A DNA stretch of 64,000 nt, taken from contig NZ_JBJQIK030000003.1 in assembly GCF_045984285.3 (NCBI RefSeq), forward strand, positions 186,001 to 250,000, in the 5' to 3' direction. Origin of the DNA: Rugamonas sp045984285. Its GTDB lineage: Bacteria > Pseudomonadota > Gammaproteobacteria > Burkholderiales > Burkholderiaceae_D. Below, piece by piece: positions 9,106 through 18,574 of the stretch (position 1 is the first letter of the stretch; the number at the start of each line of letters is the position of its first letter). The position numbers and the translations under genes were made by a program. A model generated the notes under the pieces. It saw only the letters and a program-made list of their open reading frames with translations, made no database searches and had not been told where the DNA came from.

Positions 9106-9803
9106 CCGCGCAGGAAAGCCGCCAGCGCGGCGCTCACTTCCTCCGGCCGCTCGGACATCATCTGGTGTCCCGCATCCACCGTGGCCTGCTGCGCGTGCGG
9201 CATGGCCTCCAGCAGCCGGCGCGCCGCTTTCGGCGGCGTCATCACATCCTTTTCGCCAAAGACGATGAGGGCAGGGCAGCGCAAGGACTGCGCCGCCGTT
9301 TCGCCGTTCGCATAGGCCTTGCAGGCGCTCAGGTCGCGGTGCAGCAGGCCGCCGCCGGCCGCCACGCGCTCCATCAGCTGCCGCGACGTTGCCTTGTACG
9401 CGGGCAGGGAATGCGACCATTCCGTCACCATGCCGATTGCCGCGGCTTCGTCGTTCAGCGCGGCGTCGAGCAGGGCGTCGGATACCCGCATGGGGCAGGC
9501 AGTGCCCAGCAGCGCCAGCTTCGCGACGCGCTGCGGGGCACGAAAGGCCGCTTCCAGCGCAACCAGGGAACCCATGCTGTGTCCCGCCAGTACCGCCTGG
9601 CCGATGCCAAGCCGCTCCAGCTCAGCCAGCAGCCACACTGCCATCTCCTCCACCGAGGCCGGCGCGGGGCCGGGGCGGGCGCCATGGCCCGGCAGGTCCA
9701 GCGCCTGCACCTGGAAACCCTGCTGCGCCAGTGAGGCGGCCTGCGGATTCCATACCGAATGATCGTTCAGTGCACCGTGGATGAACACGACGGTTTGGCT
9801 CAT
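9102..9803 (-). CDS. Alpha/beta hydrolase
   Basis: The protein is 233 aa; the start ATG 9803 is preceded by AAGGAGA at good spacing. FIHGALNDHSVW is the oxyanion-hole strand, GHSMGS (about residue 83) the nucleophile elbow, KDVMTPP carries the acid and AGHQMM the catalytic histidine, so the triad is complete. It belongs to the broad esterase/lactonase/lyase group of alpha/beta hydrolases; substrate unknown. A longer frame to 9926 runs into AT-rich intergenic DNA and is not credible. Confidence 0.85.
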   Translation of the reverse strand: MSQTVVFIHGALNDHSVWNPQAASLAQQGFQVQALDLPGHGARPGPAPASVEEMAVWLLAELERLGIGQAVLAGHSMGSLVALEAAFRAPQRVAKLALLGTACPMRVSDALLDAALNDEAAAIGMVTEWSHSLPAYKATSRQLMERVAAGGGLLHRDLSACKAYANGETAAQSLRCPALIVFGEKDVMTPPKAARRLLEAMPHAQQATVDAGHQMMSERPEEVSAALAAFLRG

Positions 9804-9946
9804 GCCTGTCTCCTTTATCACTAATATGAATATTGTTGCATTTCTGATTATGCTCAATACTGGATTTTTAATCCGGCTTACGCTAAATTCCCCAGTAAGG
9901 CTTACAATAAAACAAACTCCATTCACAGCGGACAGGACGGGCCATC

Positions 9947-10402
9947 ATGAAAGTCTCCGAAATTCTCCAGGTTAAAGGCAGCATCCTGTACACCATCACC
10001 CCGGATCAACCGCTGGTGGAGGCGGCCAACACCATGGCCGAAAAGGACATCGGCTCGCTGGTCGTCATGGAGTTCGGCGACCTGGTGGGCATGCTGACCT
10101 TCCGCGAAGTGCTGCGCGCCCTGCACACGAACAATGGCTCGGTTGGCGGCGGCACGGTGCGCAAGCATATGGACGACCACCCGATTACGGTGACGCCGGA
10201 TACGGAAGTGAATGAAGTACGCCGCATCATGCTGGAAAAGCATGCGCGCTACCTGCCGGTGATGAACGCCAAAACCCTGCTCGGCGTGATTTCCTTCTAT
10301 GACGTGGCGCGTGCCGTGCTGGAAGCGCAGAGCTTCGAAAACCGTATGCTCAAGGCCTATATCCGCGACTGGCCTGCGGAAGCCGACGAAACCGCGAACT
10401 GA
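9947..10402 (+). CDS. Two-CBS-domain protein
   Basis: The protein is 151 aa and consists almost wholly of a tandem CBS pair: first domain about residues 8-66 (ITPDQPLVEAANTMAEKDIG), second about 77-135 (HPITVTPDTEVNEVRRIMLE, RYLPVM). Such stand-alone Bateman modules bind adenine nucleotides and regulate partners. No partner domain is fused. It lies after an AT-rich 143-base gap shared with the divergent hydrolase and before a convergent EAL gene, so its target is not suggested by context. Confidence 0.9.
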   Translation: MKVSEILQVKGSILYTITPDQPLVEAANTMAEKDIGSLVVMEFGDLVGMLTFREVLRALHTNNGSVGGGTVRKHMDDHPITVTPDTEVNEVRRIMLEKHARYLPVMNAKTLLGVISFYDVARAVLEAQSFENRMLKAYIRDWPAEADETAN

Positions 10403-10420
10403 CCCGCGCGGCGGCGTCAA

Positions 10421-12682
10421 TCAGGCGACGCCCTTCAGGGCATCCTTGCCCAGCCACGCATCCAGCACATCGGCTGTCATCGGCTTGGCGAACAGGAAGC
10501 CCTGCGCCATCGGGCAGCCCAGCGAATACAGGATCTGCGCCTGGCGCTCGTCCTCCACACCTTCCGCAATCACGGACAGGCCCAGGTTGCGGCCCAGCTG
10601 GATCACCATTTCCGCAATGCTGCTGCCGCGCGCCGAGTGCGTGATTTCGGTGACGAAGGCGCGGTCGATCTTGAGGCGGTCGATCTGCAGGCGCTGCAGG
10701 TAGGAGAGGGAAGAGAAACCGGTGCCGAAATCGTCGATCGCGATGCTCACGCCGGTCTGCTTGATCTGGGCCAGCATTTCGATCAGCAGGTTGGGTTCCT
10801 CCATCGCCATCGATTCGGTGATTTCGAGCTCCACGTATTCAGGCGGGGCGCCCGTATCGGCCAGCGCCTGCTTCAGCATCTGCAGGAACAGGGGATGGCG
10901 GAACTGTACTTGCGAAACGTTGATCGACATCGTGAAGTCCTCATGTCCCGCCGCGCGCAGCGTGACCAGCTCATGGCAGGCGGTGCGCAGCACCCATTCG
11001 CCCAGCTCGATGATCAGGCCCGAATACTCCGCAATGGGAATGAAGCGGTCCGGCGAAACGAACTTGCCGTCTGCAGTGCGCCAGCGCAGCAGCGCTTCGG
11101 CGCCGACCGGGCGGCGCGTGCGTAAATCGATCTGCGGCTGGTACATCACGAACAGTTCGTTCTTGCTGAATGCCGTGCGCAGGGCATGCATCATGCGCAC
11201 GCGTTCGCGGATCTCCACGCCCATGCTGCGCGTGAAGTAGAAATGGCCGGAACGCTGCTGGCTCTTGGCGCGCTTCAGCGCGATATCGGCGTCCTTCAGC
11301 GCATCCGAGCCGTTGCCATCGTGTTCGCACAGGCGTACCAGGCCGAGCGTGGCCGAAAGCTGCACATCCTGGCCGTCGATGCTGAAGGGCTTCTGGAACA
11401 GGGCAAGGATGGCGGCCGGATTGACCTGGGTGGCATCGCCCAGCACGCCGAAAATATCGCCGCTGATGCGGGCCACGGTGAGCTGCTGGCCAAGGCTGGT
11501 CTGCAGGCGCATTGCCACGGCTACCAGCAGCGTGTCACCGAAGGCATGGCCCAGTGCGTCATTGGTTTCCGCGAAGTGGTCGAGGTCCACCAGCGACAGC
11601 GTGGCATCGTCGCGCGCCGGTCCCGCCAGGGTGGCATCCAGGATCTCGATCAGGCGTGTGCGGTTGGGCAGCTTGGAGAGATTGTCGTAGAAGGCCGCAT
11701 TGTGCAGGTGCGACACCAGTTCAACATTGTCCAGGCCCACCGCCACGTTGGCGCAGAACACTTCCAGCAGGCGCTCTTCCAGTTCGGTGGGCGGGCGCGG
11801 CATCTCCAGCCATGCCACGAAGACCCGGCTCGATTTGCCCGCGAAGTAGAGGGCCACGGCATCGCCCGTGTACACATTGCGGCGGCGCGATACGGCCTGC
11901 TCCATGCCCGCCAGCACGCGCGCATCGCTGTGTACCGTGACGTCGCGGTTGCCGAGATGGTGGAAGCCGCCCATGGCCGCCATCACGGCGAGGTCGGTGC
12001 AGCCGGTATCCGGGCACTCCTGCACGCACAGCACGCCGTTGGCCTGCTGGCCCAACAGGCTCGCGGCCTGCGCCAGCACCCCGGCAGCGAAATTGCGCAC
12101 GCCGTGCAGCGCCATCAGCTCCGTGCCCGCGTGGACGATCTGGTTCAGGCCGCGCCGGCTGTCGCTGATCTTGCGGATCTGTTCATAGGAGCGCACGGCC
12201 GCCGTCACGGTCGTGTACAGCTTGATGCGCGTGAGCTCGGACTTGGTCTTGTAATCGTTGATGTCGAAATCGCGGATGGCGTCGATTTCCGGCGCATAGC
12301 CCGGCTGGCCGGTGCGCAGGATAATGCGCACATCGGCCAGTTTCAGCACTTCGCGGATATGGCGCACCAGGTGCAGGCCCGCGTCGTCCTGTTCCATGAC
12401 CACGTCGAGCAGGATGACGGCGATATCGTGTTCGTGCTTGAGCAGCTCGCGCGCCTGGGCGGCCGAGTAGGCATGCACGAACTCCAGCGGACGGCCTTGC
12501 ATCTCAAGGCTGCCGAGGGCAAAGGTGGTGGTCGAGTGCACGTCTTCATCGTCGTCGATGATCATCACTCGCCATGCGCTGCGCTGGGCGCCGCCGGTCG
12601 TCTGCGTGGCGGGCTCGTCCAGGAATACCAAATCGTCCTGATCGTCCCTGGCAGGGCCAAGGGGAGTGATCGATGGGGGCAT
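10421..12682 (-). CDS. Response regulator REC-DUF3369-GGDEF(degenerate)-EAL, c-di-GMP phosphodiesterase
   Basis: The protein is 753 aa. A receiver domain (residues about 37-160) has the acidic pocket DDDED, phosphoacceptor D93 in ILLDVVM, and the switch residues of ILRTGQPG and YKTKSE. A DUF3369 sensor-like region (about 170-325) follows. The GGDEF domain (about 335-480) is catalytically degenerate: SGDIF stands at residues 407-411. The EAL domain (about 500-745) keeps E-A-L at 529-531, INVSQVQFR, ELEITES, the AIDDFGTGFSS loop, LKIDR, EGVE and AQGFLF, so it should hydrolyse c-di-GMP. Such proteins are cytoplasmic two-component outputs; no histidine kinase is adjacent. It is divergent from aroC. 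Confidence 0.93.
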   Translation of the reverse strand: MPPSITPLGPARDDQDDLVFLDEPATQTTGGAQRSAWRVMIIDDDEDVHSTTTFALGSLEMQGRPLEFVHAYSAAQARELLKHEHDIAVILLDVVMEQDDAGLHLVRHIREVLKLADVRIILRTGQPGYAPEIDAIRDFDINDYKTKSELTRIKLYTTVTAAVRSYEQIRKISDSRRGLNQIVHAGTELMALHGVRNFAAGVLAQAASLLGQQANGVLCVQECPDTGCTDLAVMAAMGGFHHLGNRDVTVHSDARVLAGMEQAVSRRRNVYTGDAVALYFAGKSSRVFVAWLEMPRPPTELEERLLEVFCANVAVGLDNVELVSHLHNAAFYDNLSKLPNRTRLIEILDATLAGPARDDATLSLVDLDHFAETNDALGHAFGDTLLVAVAMRLQTSLGQQLTVARISGDIFGVLGDATQVNPAAILALFQKPFSIDGQDVQLSATLGLVRLCEHDGNGSDALKDADIALKRAKSQQRSGHFYFTRSMGVEIRERVRMMHALRTAFSKNELFVMYQPQIDLRTRRPVGAEALLRWRTADGKFVSPDRFIPIAEYSGLIIELGEWVLRTACHELVTLRAAGHEDFTMSINVSQVQFRHPLFLQMLKQALADTGAPPEYVELEITESMAMEEPNLLIEMLAQIKQTGVSIAIDDFGTGFSSLSYLQRLQIDRLKIDRAFVTEITHSARGSSIAEMVIQLGRNLGLSVIAEGVEDERQAQILYSLGCPMAQGFLFAKPMTADVLDAWLGKDALKGVA

Positions 12683-12778
12683 GTGTCACTTCTCCAATAG
12701 CTTGGTGTTCCTTGAAAGGCAGTATATAGCGGATTCCGTCTGGAACATATGTTTCTACTAAGAAAAGTGACTTTTGTT

Positions 12779-12793
12779 GCGAGAATTTCTCGC
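12779..12793. promoter_or_regulatory. Perfect 7-1-7 inverted repeat between the EAL gene and aroC
   Basis: GCGAGAA-T-TTCTCGC lies in the 168-base divergent intergenic region, about 58 bases before the aroC start. A TAGAAT hexamer (12817-12822) lies between it and aroC and could be the -10 of aroC. The repeat has no T-run and is not a terminator on either strand, so an operator is the simplest reading, but no cognate regulator is known. Confidence 0.4.
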
Positions 12794-12850
12794 TGGTTCG
12801 GCAAGCCCGATCGCGGTAGAATGTATGGTTTCAGTGCAATTCGGCAAATT

Positions 12851-13954
12851 ATGTCTGGCAATTCCTTTGGCAAGCTCTTCAGCGTCACCACTTTCGGCGA
12901 ATCCCATGGTCCGGCCATCGGCTGTGTGATCGATGGCTGCCCGCCCGGCATGGCGCTGTCCGAAGCGGACATCCAGCCGGAGCTGGACCGCCGCAAGCCC
13001 GGCACCTCGCGCCACGTGACGCAGCGCCAGGAACCGGATTCGGTGCAGATCCTGTCCGGCGTGTACGAAGGCGTGACCACCGGCACCCCGATCGCACTGC
13101 TGATCAGGAATGAAGACCAGCGCAGCAAGGACTACGGCAATATCGCCGAGAGCTTCCGGCCCGGCCACGCGGACTACACCTACTGGCACAAATACGGCGT
13201 GCGCGACCCGCGCGGCGGCGGCCGTTCCTCGGCGCGCCTGACGGCGCCCATCGTTGGCGCTGCCGCGATTGCGAAGAAATGGCTGAAGGAGAAGTACGGC
13301 ACCGAGTTCGCGGGCTGCATGAGCCAGCTGGGCGAGATCGCGGTGCCGTTCCAGGACTGGTCGCATGTACCGTCCAACCCCTTCTTCGCGGCCACCGGCG
13401 ACGCGGACCTGATCGCGCGCATGGAAAGCTATATGGATGCGCTGCGCAAGGATGGCGACTCCATCGGCGCCCGCATCGACGTGGTGGCGCGCAATGTGCC
13501 GGTCGGCCTGGGCCAGCCAATCTACGACAAGCTGGATGCCGACATCGCCTACGCCATGATGGGCATCAACGCCGTAAAGGGTGTCGAAATCGGCGCCGGC
13601 TTCGGCTCGGTGGCGCAGCGCGGCTCCGAGCACGGCGACGAACTGACGCCGGAAGGCTTCGTCGGCAATAACGCTGGCGGCGTCCTCGGCGGCATCTCGA
13701 CGGGGCAGGATATCACGGTGTCCATCGCCATCAAGCCGACTTCCTCGATCCGCACGCCGCGCCGCTCCATCGACAAGGAAGGCAATCCGCTGATGGTGGA
13801 AACCTTCGGCCGCCACGACCCTTGCGTCGGAATCCGCGCCACGCCGATCGCCGAAGCGATGCTGGCCCTGGTGCTGATGGACCACGCCCTGCAGCACCGC
13901 GCGCAATGCGGCGACGTTCATGTGAACACGCCGGATATCGCACGCCGGAAGTAA
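12851..13954 (+). CDS. aroC: Chorismate synthase
   Basis: The protein is 367 aa, the normal family length. It converts 5-enolpyruvylshikimate-3-phosphate to chorismate using reduced FMN, the last shikimate step. Signature regions are visible: TTFGESHGPAIGCVIDGCPP at residues 8-27, the HADYTYWHKYGVRDPRGGGR loop near 106-125, and the C-terminal RHDPCVGIRA region. The start is ATG 12851 (MSGNSFGKLF), matching family N-termini; the in-frame upstream extension to 12749 would cross the likely promoter. A GC-rich hairpin without a U-tract follows the gene. Confidence 0.97.
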   Translation: MSGNSFGKLFSVTTFGESHGPAIGCVIDGCPPGMALSEADIQPELDRRKPGTSRHVTQRQEPDSVQILSGVYEGVTTGTPIALLIRNEDQRSKDYGNIAESFRPGHADYTYWHKYGVRDPRGGGRSSARLTAPIVGAAAIAKKWLKEKYGTEFAGCMSQLGEIAVPFQDWSHVPSNPFFAATGDADLIARMESYMDALRKDGDSIGARIDVVARNVPVGLGQPIYDKLDADIAYAMMGINAVKGVEIGAGFGSVAQRGSEHGDELTPEGFVGNNAGGVLGGISTGQDITVSIAIKPTSSIRTPRRSIDKEGNPLMVETFGRHDPCVGIRATPIAEAMLALVLMDHALQHRAQCGDVHVNTPDIARRK

Positions 13955-13966
13955 ACCCAGTCCTGC

Positions 13967-13988
13967 GGCGGGGCAGCGGCGCCCCGCC
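13967..13988 (+). terminator. GC-rich hairpin after aroC (no U-tract)
   Basis: GGCGGGGC pairs with GCCCCGCC across a six-base loop between aroC and the MFS gene. There is no T-run, so it is at best a pause site or 3' stabilising hairpin. Confidence 0.35.
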
Positions 13989-14017
13989 AGCGCATTGAAG
14001 CACCGCCGTCCCACACC

Positions 14018-15169
14018 ATGCCCGCACAAGCCGCCAGTTTCGCGCTCTTCCTGTTCTGCTACTACGCCCACGCGGGCACTTTCTCCACCTACGCGCCGCT
14101 GTTCTTCGCCGAGAAAGGCATGACGGTCGGCCAGATCGGCACGCTGATGGCGCTGATCCAGGTGATGCGTATCCTGGGCCCGAATGTGTGGGGCTATGTG
14201 GCCGACCATTCGGAGCGCCGCGTGTTCGTGCTGCGCCTGACCGGCATCTGCGCGCTGACGGCATTCTCCGGCTTCTTCTTCGGCTCCACCTTGGCCCACA
14301 TGTTTGCAGCCATGGTGCTGCTGAACCTTTTCACCAGCGCGCAGGGGCCGATCTGCGAGGCGCTGATGATGTCCGAAATGCGCGGCAACCTCACGCATTA
14401 CGGGCGCATCCGCATGTGGGGCTCCATCGGCTTCATCCTGACGGTAACGTGCGCCTCCTTCATTCTCGACCGGCATGGGGCGCTGGCCTTGCCCTGGGCG
14501 GCCGGCGCGCTGCTGCTATGCGTGCTGCTGGCGGCATTGCGCCTGCGCGAAGTGCCGCGCATCGAGCACAAAGGGCCGCCGCCGGTGCTGATGCAGGTGC
14601 TGCGCAAGCGTGAGGTGCAGGCCTTCTTCCTCTCCACCGCCTTCATGGTGGCGGCCCATATGGCGCTGTATACCTTCTATTCGCTGTACCTGGAACAGCA
14701 TGGCTACAGCAAGAAGGTGATCGGCGCCATGTGGTCGCTGGGAGTGGCGGCCGAGGTGCTGCTGTTCTATTTTCAGGGCAACCTGATGCGGCGCTGGGGC
14801 GCGCAGCGCATGATGTATGTGGCGCTCGGCATAGGTGTGGTGCGCTTTGCCATGATTGGCGCGCTGGCCGATTCGCTGCTCTGGCTCGTTGTAGCGCAGG
14901 TTCTGCACGCCGCCACTTTCGCGCTGCACCATTCCACCGCGGTCACCACGATGCAGCGCTGGTTCGCGGGTTCGCTGCAGGCGCGCGGCCAGGCGCTGTA
15001 TATCAGCCTGTCATTCGGCCTTGGCGGCTCGCTGGGCAGCCTGTTCCTCACGCAATGCTGGGAAAACATGGGGCCGGCCTCGGTCTACTACGTGGCGTCG
15101 GCGATGGTGGCCGCCAGTGCGCTGGCAGCGGTGCTCAGCTTCCGCTTCCAGCGCCTGGACGCAGCGTAA
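14018..15169 (+). CDS. MFS transporter, HcaT/nucleoside-symporter-like (MFS_1_like)
   Basis: The protein is 383 aa with about 12 hydrophobic segments. The N-terminal stretch FCYYAHAGTFSTYAPLFFAE and the loop motif WGYVADHSERR are typical of the MFS_1_like group that contains the 3-phenylpropionate permease HcaT. It is likely a proton-coupled inner-membrane transporter, with substrate not inferable. It follows aroC by 63 bases with no strong ribosome binding site and ends one base before the stop of the convergent HDOD gene. Confidence 0.85.
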   Translation: MPAQAASFALFLFCYYAHAGTFSTYAPLFFAEKGMTVGQIGTLMALIQVMRILGPNVWGYVADHSERRVFVLRLTGICALTAFSGFFFGSTLAHMFAAMVLLNLFTSAQGPICEALMMSEMRGNLTHYGRIRMWGSIGFILTVTCASFILDRHGALALPWAAGALLLCVLLAALRLREVPRIEHKGPPPVLMQVLRKREVQAFFLSTAFMVAAHMALYTFYSLYLEQHGYSKKVIGAMWSLGVAAEVLLFYFQGNLMRRWGAQRMMYVALGIGVVRFAMIGALADSLLWLVVAQVLHAATFALHHSTAVTTMQRWFAGSLQARGQALYISLSFGLGGSLGSLFLTQCWENMGPASVYYVASAMVAASALAAVLSFRFQRLDAA

Positions 15170-16666
15170 TCAGGCCACGCGGGTGGTGTTGAAGACTTCG
15201 AGCTGGTGGCGGCGTTCGACGGCTTTCACCACCAGCGCACGCATATCGTTCAGCAGGCCGAACTCCGTCTGGCTCAGCTGAATGGGCGGGAACGATTCGT
15301 CCCAGTCGCCGTAGATGAAGCCCGCCGGCTGGCCGTTGGCCGACAGCGGCAGGATCACGAAGCTGCGCGCGGTGGCCAGCGTGCTTTTCCACCATTGCGG
15401 CAGCTTGGAGGCAAACTTGGCGTCGCGCGCGTTCTCGATGAAGATCACGCGGTCGCTGTTCAGCGCAGCATGGAAGACGTTCGGCTCGTAGATATCGTCG
15501 AACGCCATGGCGGACATGAACTCCTTCACGGAATCGCCGAAGCACATCTTGGCCGCATAGCGGCCGTCGCGGCGGTTGCGCACGAAGGCGACGGCGCGCG
15601 AGAAGTCCAGCGCCTTGTAGACGATTTCCAGCGCCACGGACACCATCTGGCCAGGGCTCGCCGTGTCCACCATATCGCGCATATCGGCCAGGCCGCGCAG
15701 CAGGATCTTGTTGCCCGCGGCGCGCTGCCGCGTTTTCGCCAGCGCACGGGCGCGGCGTTCGGCAGGGCGGGACAGGGGAGCGATGGACAGGTCGGCCGCT
15801 GCCGCAGCGCGCGCATGGCCGATCGCCGTATGCATTTTTTCCGGCGCCACGCCCACCATGGACGAATAGCGTTCCGCCAGCCGCGCCACTTCGGCGGCGC
15901 CGGCTTCGTCGTCATTCCACAGCGAGGAAGCGCACAGGCGCGACAGCGTGGACACGCCCGCAATCCAGTCCGCATGCGATACCTCGGCGCCAGCCGGCGG
16001 CGGTTCCAGCGTGCGCATGCCGGACAGCAGGTTTTGCGGCAGTCCCCAGTGCTCGGCGGTGGTGCGGCCAATCTCTTCCAGCGAAAGCCCCAGCAGCTCG
16101 GGAGCGGCGAGATCTTCCTTGCCCGAACCGGCGCGCTGCTGCATGCGCGCCCACACTTCGGGCATGTAGAACGTCACCATCATGCGGCCCAGCGTATGCA
16201 GCATGGAGCAGACCACCGCTTCCTCGGCGTGGCGGCTTTCGGCGCTGGTGGCCACTTCGCGCGCCACCATACCGGCCAGCACGGCCTTTTCCATTTCGAT
16301 GTGGGCCAGGGTGCTGTCCGGCGATGCCACCGACAGCTCCTCGATCAGCTTCAGGCCCAGCGCCAGGTGGCCGATGGCCTCCGTGCCGAGCACCAGCACG
16401 GCCTTGGTAACGGTGTTGACGTGCTGGCCGAAGGCCGAATACATGCTGCTGTTGGCAAGCCGCAGCACCTTCTGCGTGAGGACGGGGTCGGACAGCACGG
16501 TCTCGGTCATGCTGAATTCACTGTCGTCCTCACCGCGCATCGCGCCGAGAATCGAGGTAATGGCCTTGGCGAAAGCAGGCATGTCGCCGCGGCTGCGGGT
16601 GCGTTCCCACAGCAGGGCGATGGTTTGCTCGCCGAGCGGATGTCGGGATTCTGAAGGCATGTTCAT
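15170..16666 (-). CDS. HDOD domain signalling protein with C-terminal GAF-like region
   Basis: The protein is 498 aa. The HDOD domain (about residues 25-220) shows DPVLTQKVLRLANSSMYS, VTKAVLVLGTEAIGHLALGL and HAEEAVVCSMLHTLGRMM, typical of this non-catalytic HD-related output module. The region about 320-490 (MVSVALEIVYKALDFSRAVA, FVILPLSANGQPAGFIYGDW) looks like a GAF sensor. HDOD proteins act in bacterial signalling, often alongside c-di-GMP enzymes. Its ATG overlaps the stop of the upstream PAS-GGDEF-EAL gene (ATGA), so the two are translationally coupled. Confidence 0.88.
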   Translation of the reverse strand: MNMPSESRHPLGEQTIALLWERTRSRGDMPAFAKAITSILGAMRGEDDSEFSMTETVLSDPVLTQKVLRLANSSMYSAFGQHVNTVTKAVLVLGTEAIGHLALGLKLIEELSVASPDSTLAHIEMEKAVLAGMVAREVATSAESRHAEEAVVCSMLHTLGRMMVTFYMPEVWARMQQRAGSGKEDLAAPELLGLSLEEIGRTTAEHWGLPQNLLSGMRTLEPPPAGAEVSHADWIAGVSTLSRLCASSLWNDDEAGAAEVARLAERYSSMVGVAPEKMHTAIGHARAAAAADLSIAPLSRPAERRARALAKTRQRAAGNKILLRGLADMRDMVDTASPGQMVSVALEIVYKALDFSRAVAFVRNRRDGRYAAKMCFGDSVKEFMSAMAFDDIYEPNVFHAALNSDRVIFIENARDAKFASKLPQWWKSTLATARSFVILPLSANGQPAGFIYGDWDESFPPIQLSQTEFGLLNDMRALVVKAVERRHQLEVFNTTRVA

Positions 16667-18393
16667 TGTGCTACCTGGCGCAGTTCTTCCGGCATCAGGC
16701 TGGCATATGTGCTGTCGCGCAGGGCGGCGACGGCGACATTGGCGGCCATGGGCTTGCCGGTCAGGTATCCCTGAATGTATTGGCAGCCGCGCTCCTTGAT
16801 GTAGTGCAGCTGGTCTTCGTTCTCAACGCCTTCGGCCACCACGGACAGGTCAAGGTGCTTGGCCAGGTCCAGTACGGCATTGCAGATCGCAGCATCCTTC
16901 TGGGACGCAGGCAGGTCGCGGATAAAGACGCGGTCGATTTTGAGAACGGAAATGGGGAATCGTTTGAGATAGGCCAGCGAGGAATAGCCGGTGCCGAAGT
17001 CGTCGATGGCGATACGCGCCTTGCGCTCGGCCATGCGGCCCAGGATCTCTTCCGCATGCACCGGGTCGATCATCAGTGTGCCCTCGGTGATTTCCAGCAC
17101 CAGCTGTTCGCCGGACAGGCCGGAGAGCGCGATCGCCTCATCCAGCACTTCGAGGAATTTGTCGCTGCGGAACTGGCGCGGGCTGATATTCACCGAGATA
17201 TAGAGCGGACGCTTGGCGGTTTCCTGGAACTGCTTGAGCTGCACGCAGGCCGACTTCAGGGCCCAGGCGCCCAGCAGGTTGATCAGGCCATTGGTCTCGG
17301 CGATCGGGATGAAGCGCGCCGGCGGCACCATGCCGAGGGTAGGGTGCTTCCACCGCATCAGGGTCTCGAAGCCTTCGATCTCGCGCGAACGCGCATCCAC
17401 GATGGGCTGGTAATAGAGCATGAACTCGCCCTCGCGCACGGCCGAGAACATGGCCGCTTCCAGCGAGATATCGTGTTCCGGCGGGCCGTTGTCGCGCGGG
17501 CTGTACACCACGCTGCGCGCCTTGCCGGTCTGCTTGGCGCGCGACATGGCGGCATCCGCCATCGCCACCAGGCGGATCTCATCTTCCGCGTGTTCGGGGT
17601 AAACCGACACGCCGACCGAGGCGCCGATATAGATGGTGTGGCCTTCCACTTCAAACGGCGACTGCAGGGTAGCCAGCAGGCGCCCCGTTACCAGCTTGAT
17701 CTGCGCGTCATTGAAGGTGCCGGGCAGGATGGCCACGAATTCGTCGCCGCCCACGCGGGCCAGGGTATCCGAGTCGCGCAGCGTCTTGCGCAGGCGGGCG
17801 GAGGCCATGCGCAGCACGGCGTCGCCTACCGGATGGCCAAGGCCGTCGTTCACTTTCTTGAAGCTGTCCAGGCCTATCGTGGCAACGGAAAAGCCCTGGC
17901 CGGAACGCCGGGCCTGGGCGATGGTCATGCGCAGGCGGTCGGACAGCAGCAGGCGGTTGGGGAGTTCGGTGAGAGCGTCGTGCGTGGCCATATGGCGCAG
18001 GCGCTCCTCGGTGGCGTGCTGCATGGTCATGTCGCGCCCGACCACCAGCAGCTCGCGCACGCCTGCCGTGTTGGCATAGGCGGAAACGCGCAATTCGAAC
18101 CATACTTCCAGTTCGCCGCAGCGCAGGCGCGCTTCCACGCGGCTGACCGGCTGCACCTGCATCACATCGGCCAGCGCGCTTTTGAGGGCCATCTGGTCCA
18201 GTTCGGACACGAATACGACCAGCGGCTGCCCCTGCATTTCATGCGCATGGCCGACAATGGCTGCGCTGCGCCGGCTTGCGAACAGGATCTGGCCCGCCAT
18301 ATTGAGGCGGAACACCACATCGCCGGCCTCTTCGAGCAAACTGTCGAATTCGGGCCGGGGATCGTTCGCAGGGATGGTGGAGCTAGGCTGCAT
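16663..18393 (-). CDS. PAS-GGDEF-EAL protein (c-di-GMP turnover)
   Basis: The protein is 576 aa. A PAS domain (about residues 15-125) is followed by a GGDEF domain with intact GGDEF at about 215-219 and an RDSD inhibitory I-site five residues before it, then an EAL domain (about 318-560) in which EAL reads ETL but the catalytic Glu, SVNISPRQFR, LEITEG, IDDFGTGYSS, LKIDR, AEGVE and QGY are kept. Both synthesis and hydrolysis of c-di-GMP look possible. There is no transmembrane segment. ATG 18393 is preferred; GTG 18396 is the alternative. It is first in a two-gene operon with the HDOD gene. Confidence 0.92.
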   Translation of the reverse strand: MQPSSTIPANDPRPEFDSLLEEAGDVVFRLNMAGQILFASRRSAAIVGHAHEMQGQPLVVFVSELDQMALKSALADVMQVQPVSRVEARLRCGELEVWFELRVSAYANTAGVRELLVVGRDMTMQHATEERLRHMATHDALTELPNRLLLSDRLRMTIAQARRSGQGFSVATIGLDSFKKVNDGLGHPVGDAVLRMASARLRKTLRDSDTLARVGGDEFVAILPGTFNDAQIKLVTGRLLATLQSPFEVEGHTIYIGASVGVSVYPEHAEDEIRLVAMADAAMSRAKQTGKARSVVYSPRDNGPPEHDISLEAAMFSAVREGEFMLYYQPIVDARSREIEGFETLMRWKHPTLGMVPPARFIPIAETNGLINLLGAWALKSACVQLKQFQETAKRPLYISVNISPRQFRSDKFLEVLDEAIALSGLSGEQLVLEITEGTLMIDPVHAEEILGRMAERKARIAIDDFGTGYSSLAYLKRFPISVLKIDRVFIRDLPASQKDAAICNAVLDLAKHLDLSVVAEGVENEDQLHYIKERGCQYIQGYLTGKPMAANVAVAALRDSTYASLMPEELRQVAQ

Positions 18394-18574
18394 CACGAAT
18401 AAAAAGGTCTTTCAGAGTATTTCAACTGGTAAAGCAGAAACAAATGTATCACCGAACTGACATTTATTACATGAAAAAAGACAATTAAAGGCCAACTTAA
18501 CGCAAAAAAGGCTGTTGGCGTGCGGCAATTATGCAAAATGGGTGAGGAAAATGTCGCATCTTGATGATTTATTG

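Noticed and set aside
12749..12850. N-terminal extension of chorismate synthase
   Set aside because: It covers the likely -10 element and inverted repeat; the family N-terminus is at 12851.
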